The position numbers and the translations under genes were made by a program. This document shows positions 62,068-64,000 of a DNA stretch of 64,000 nucleotides, one piece after another (positions within the stretch are counted from its first letter, which is position 1; each line of letters starts with the position of its first letter). The notes below the pieces were generated by a model. The model was not told where the DNA came from and did no database searches. It saw only the letters and a program-made list of their open reading frames with translations. Location: assembly GCA_048013815.1 (NCBI GenBank), contig CM106585.1, positions 744,001 through 808,000 of the forward strand, read 5' to 3'. The DNA is from Setoptus koraiensis. Taxonomy: Eukaryota > Arthropoda.

Positions 62068-63940
62068 TTATGGAGATGGTGGCGCCAAAAGAGTTGGATT
62101 GGTTTCCTTTGTTATATGGTGACGACGCTCGGAACCGATCAACGCAGAGCTTCGCAGCAACTGATTGGATAATTGATTGGTCTTGGCAACAATTGTGGAA
62201 CTATCCTGATTGTCCTTAGCGCTATTTGCAAATGCATTTGCGGCCACACTCAAATTGGATCCAGCCGCTGTCGTTGATACTTTGTCACTTCCTGTCAGCA
62301 GATGTAATTGGCCTGAGTAATCATTGAGTGTTTTGGTTGTAAGTGTTGATGTTGTTGTTGGCAGATCAGGATTAGTGCTGGATGTTGCAATTGGATTGGT
62401 GGTTGCTGTACTGGCGACACCGGCAGTAGTGGGCAACTCACTAGTGGCAGTTGCCGTTATTGCGGGCACTAGCGCCTCGCTATCTTTGTCCTTCTTTAGT
62501 TGTGCCTTCAACTCTTTGTTTGCCTCCTTGGCCGAACTTACAGTGGACAATAGATAGTAAATGATGAGTATGAGCGATATGAGCAACGGTATAATAGCCC
62601 CAGGTGACGTTATATAATTGAGTATTGAATTGGCCTTTGGCGGCAACGATGCCTTAATTAATTTTGTCACCACTATGTACATGCGACATTCGCCACCGAA
62701 GGGACCACAGTGCCACGAGGGTCTCAACCAAACTGCTGCGTAAGCAACTGGCAAAATACAGATGAACAAATTAATCAACAATATCCAAAAGTAGAAATTG
62801 TTGGATCTTGACGCTTTGAATACTGTTTCGTGAGGTATATTACATGTTAGCACTGCCCACGAGCGAACGTACATAAGGACAGCTAATTTAACTGTATTTA
62901 TAGCTGGCAATCCTGGCGCAAAGAACATTCCCATCCAAACAGTGCTCTGATTGTTCACCAAGTGCAAGACATTTTCTGCCGTTTTAAAGTCGGCATAACC
63001 CGGCAGTTTACGCTCCAAATCCCAGAAGAAGAACCTGTTGCAGTAGCGCACAAAACAGGCACGCAAAAACTCAACCGTTACAGCCGACACAACTGTAAAC
63101 ACCAGATCTGTTACGACTATCTTGACCATCTCCTGGCCGAACATGGTCTCCCAGCACAATGATTTTAATTTGTCTTTCATGGTCTCATTCAGGCCACGGA
63201 TCTCCTCCGGTTTGAAGACGGGAATATCTTGACATTCGGAGTCGTTTAATTTACTTTTATCATTGGTCGCATTTGTTAATGCGGTCAAATTAAGTAGATT
63301 AATTGCATTATTTACGCACTCTATTGGCATTTCCTCAATTTCACCACTGACCGGTTGCCCAGCAACAGTCAACAACGGATTACTGGTGTTTGTTGAATCT
63401 ATTGGCGAATCGGCCACATTCGGCACTAGAGGAACGATGGTCGATGGTGGCAATGTAATCACAATCGAAGGATCTCTAGATTCGGGTTGACTGACTGATC
63501 CTAGCGGGGGTGTAGCCTCTGCAGGCGACTCCTGATTGACACCAACTACGCCATCGACATTGGCAATTCCTTTCATTGTGATCACTGTCGAATTCTGACT
63601 GTCGCCCATAGGCTGGTCAACGGCATTGATGCCACTATTGGTCAGTTGGGTATTTCTGTCTGTTAAGAGTGTAGTGACAGGTTCATTTGGAGTGGTTGTG
63701 ACAGCCTCGTTAGTTTGATCACCTCCAACACCACTGGTTGTTGGTTGATTAGATTGATCAGTGGTTGATTTTGTTTGTTGTTGTTGATCATCTCTGTTTG
63801 TCTGAGAGCTTGTTGCTAATTGTTTGCTAGTATCCTGTGATGGGATAGTCGCCGGTTGGCCTGTCACTATTATTGGCCTGGTTAGAACCGATGGCTGTCG
63901 AGCGCCATACGGTCTAGTTCTGCCTCCGTGGGGCCGATTT
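62068..63940 (-). CDS. Tmc: Transmembrane channel-like protein (TMC), C-terminal exon
   Basis: This encodes the C-terminal half of a TMC mechanosensory ion-channel subunit in the plasma membrane. The TMC signature CWETMFGQE is followed by the typical membrane block (FLRACFVRYCN, FFAPGLPAINTVKL, VFKASRSNNFYFW, CGPFGGECRM) with about four to five helices. Before the signature lies a hydrophilic region of about 250 residues rich in Thr, Ser, Gln and Asn, much longer than in vertebrate TMC1. The C-terminal tail is also Ser/Thr-rich and ends APPSP. The 5' exons lie off the window. The frame is open to 63987; TGCAATTAG at 63941 is the best acceptor, so the exact exon start is uncertain. TMC-1/2/3 subtype cannot be fixed from this part. 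Confidence 0.88.
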
Positions 63941-64000
63941 CTAATTGCATATGCCAATTCAGTAAGACGGTAGTGTTGTAGACATTGTCAGATATTGATA

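Overview
The window is animal nuclear DNA. Coding exons have GT-AG introns and branch points, genes are widely spaced on the left, and the families are metazoan: a myosuppressin/FMRFamide-receptor-like GPCR, TMC, phosducin-like, VMA21, pyridoxal kinase and PNRC. The receptor type and the few short introns of the right-hand genes suggest an arthropod. An acariform mite would fit, but that is a guess. Several long microsatellites and non-autonomous DNA transposons are present, and there are no bacterial-type operons.

Layout. Positions 1-30600 hold the 5' part of a minus-strand neuropeptide GPCR gene. A putative first coding exon (30597-30452) encodes a short N-terminus with seven N-glycosylation sequons. 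A second exon (15644-15519) encodes the start of TM1. No TM2-TM7 exon was found, so the next intron probably runs off the left edge. Between the two exons lies the most unusual structure in the window. The 1,416 nt before the second exon contain no AG dinucleotide on the transcribed strand. The stretch starts just upstream of a CTAAC branch-point match with a pyrimidine-rich tract and ends exactly at a CAG acceptor. This is the signature of an AG-exclusion zone with a distant branch point, far longer than the few hundred nt I know of. The same stretch also carries a long open frame that reads in phase into the TM1 exon.

Positions 30.6-50 kb are mostly gene-poor. They contain one intronless secreted-protein gene (32606-33136), a 524-bp hAT-like MITE with an 8-bp target duplication at 28.4 kb (inside the receptor intron), a 234-bp TA-flanked MITE at 33.9 kb, and (AC)n, (CT)n, (TA)n and (GA)n tracts. 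Positions 50.7-54.1 kb hold a second small secreted protein and a broken type I membrane-protein gene with an in-frame stop and two frameshifts.

Positions 56-64 kb are compact and housekeeping-like: phosducin-like protein (+), a Y-family polymerase little-finger plus PIP-box protein without a catalytic core (-), VMA21 (+), pyridoxal kinase (five exons, +), a tiny PNRC-motif protein (-), and the 3' end of a TMC channel gene (-). PDCL and the polymerase-like gene converge with 18 bp between stop codons. The polymerase-like gene and VMA21 diverge from a 183-bp shared promoter region. The genes do not form one pathway; they are ordinary neighbours apart from the special structures noted.
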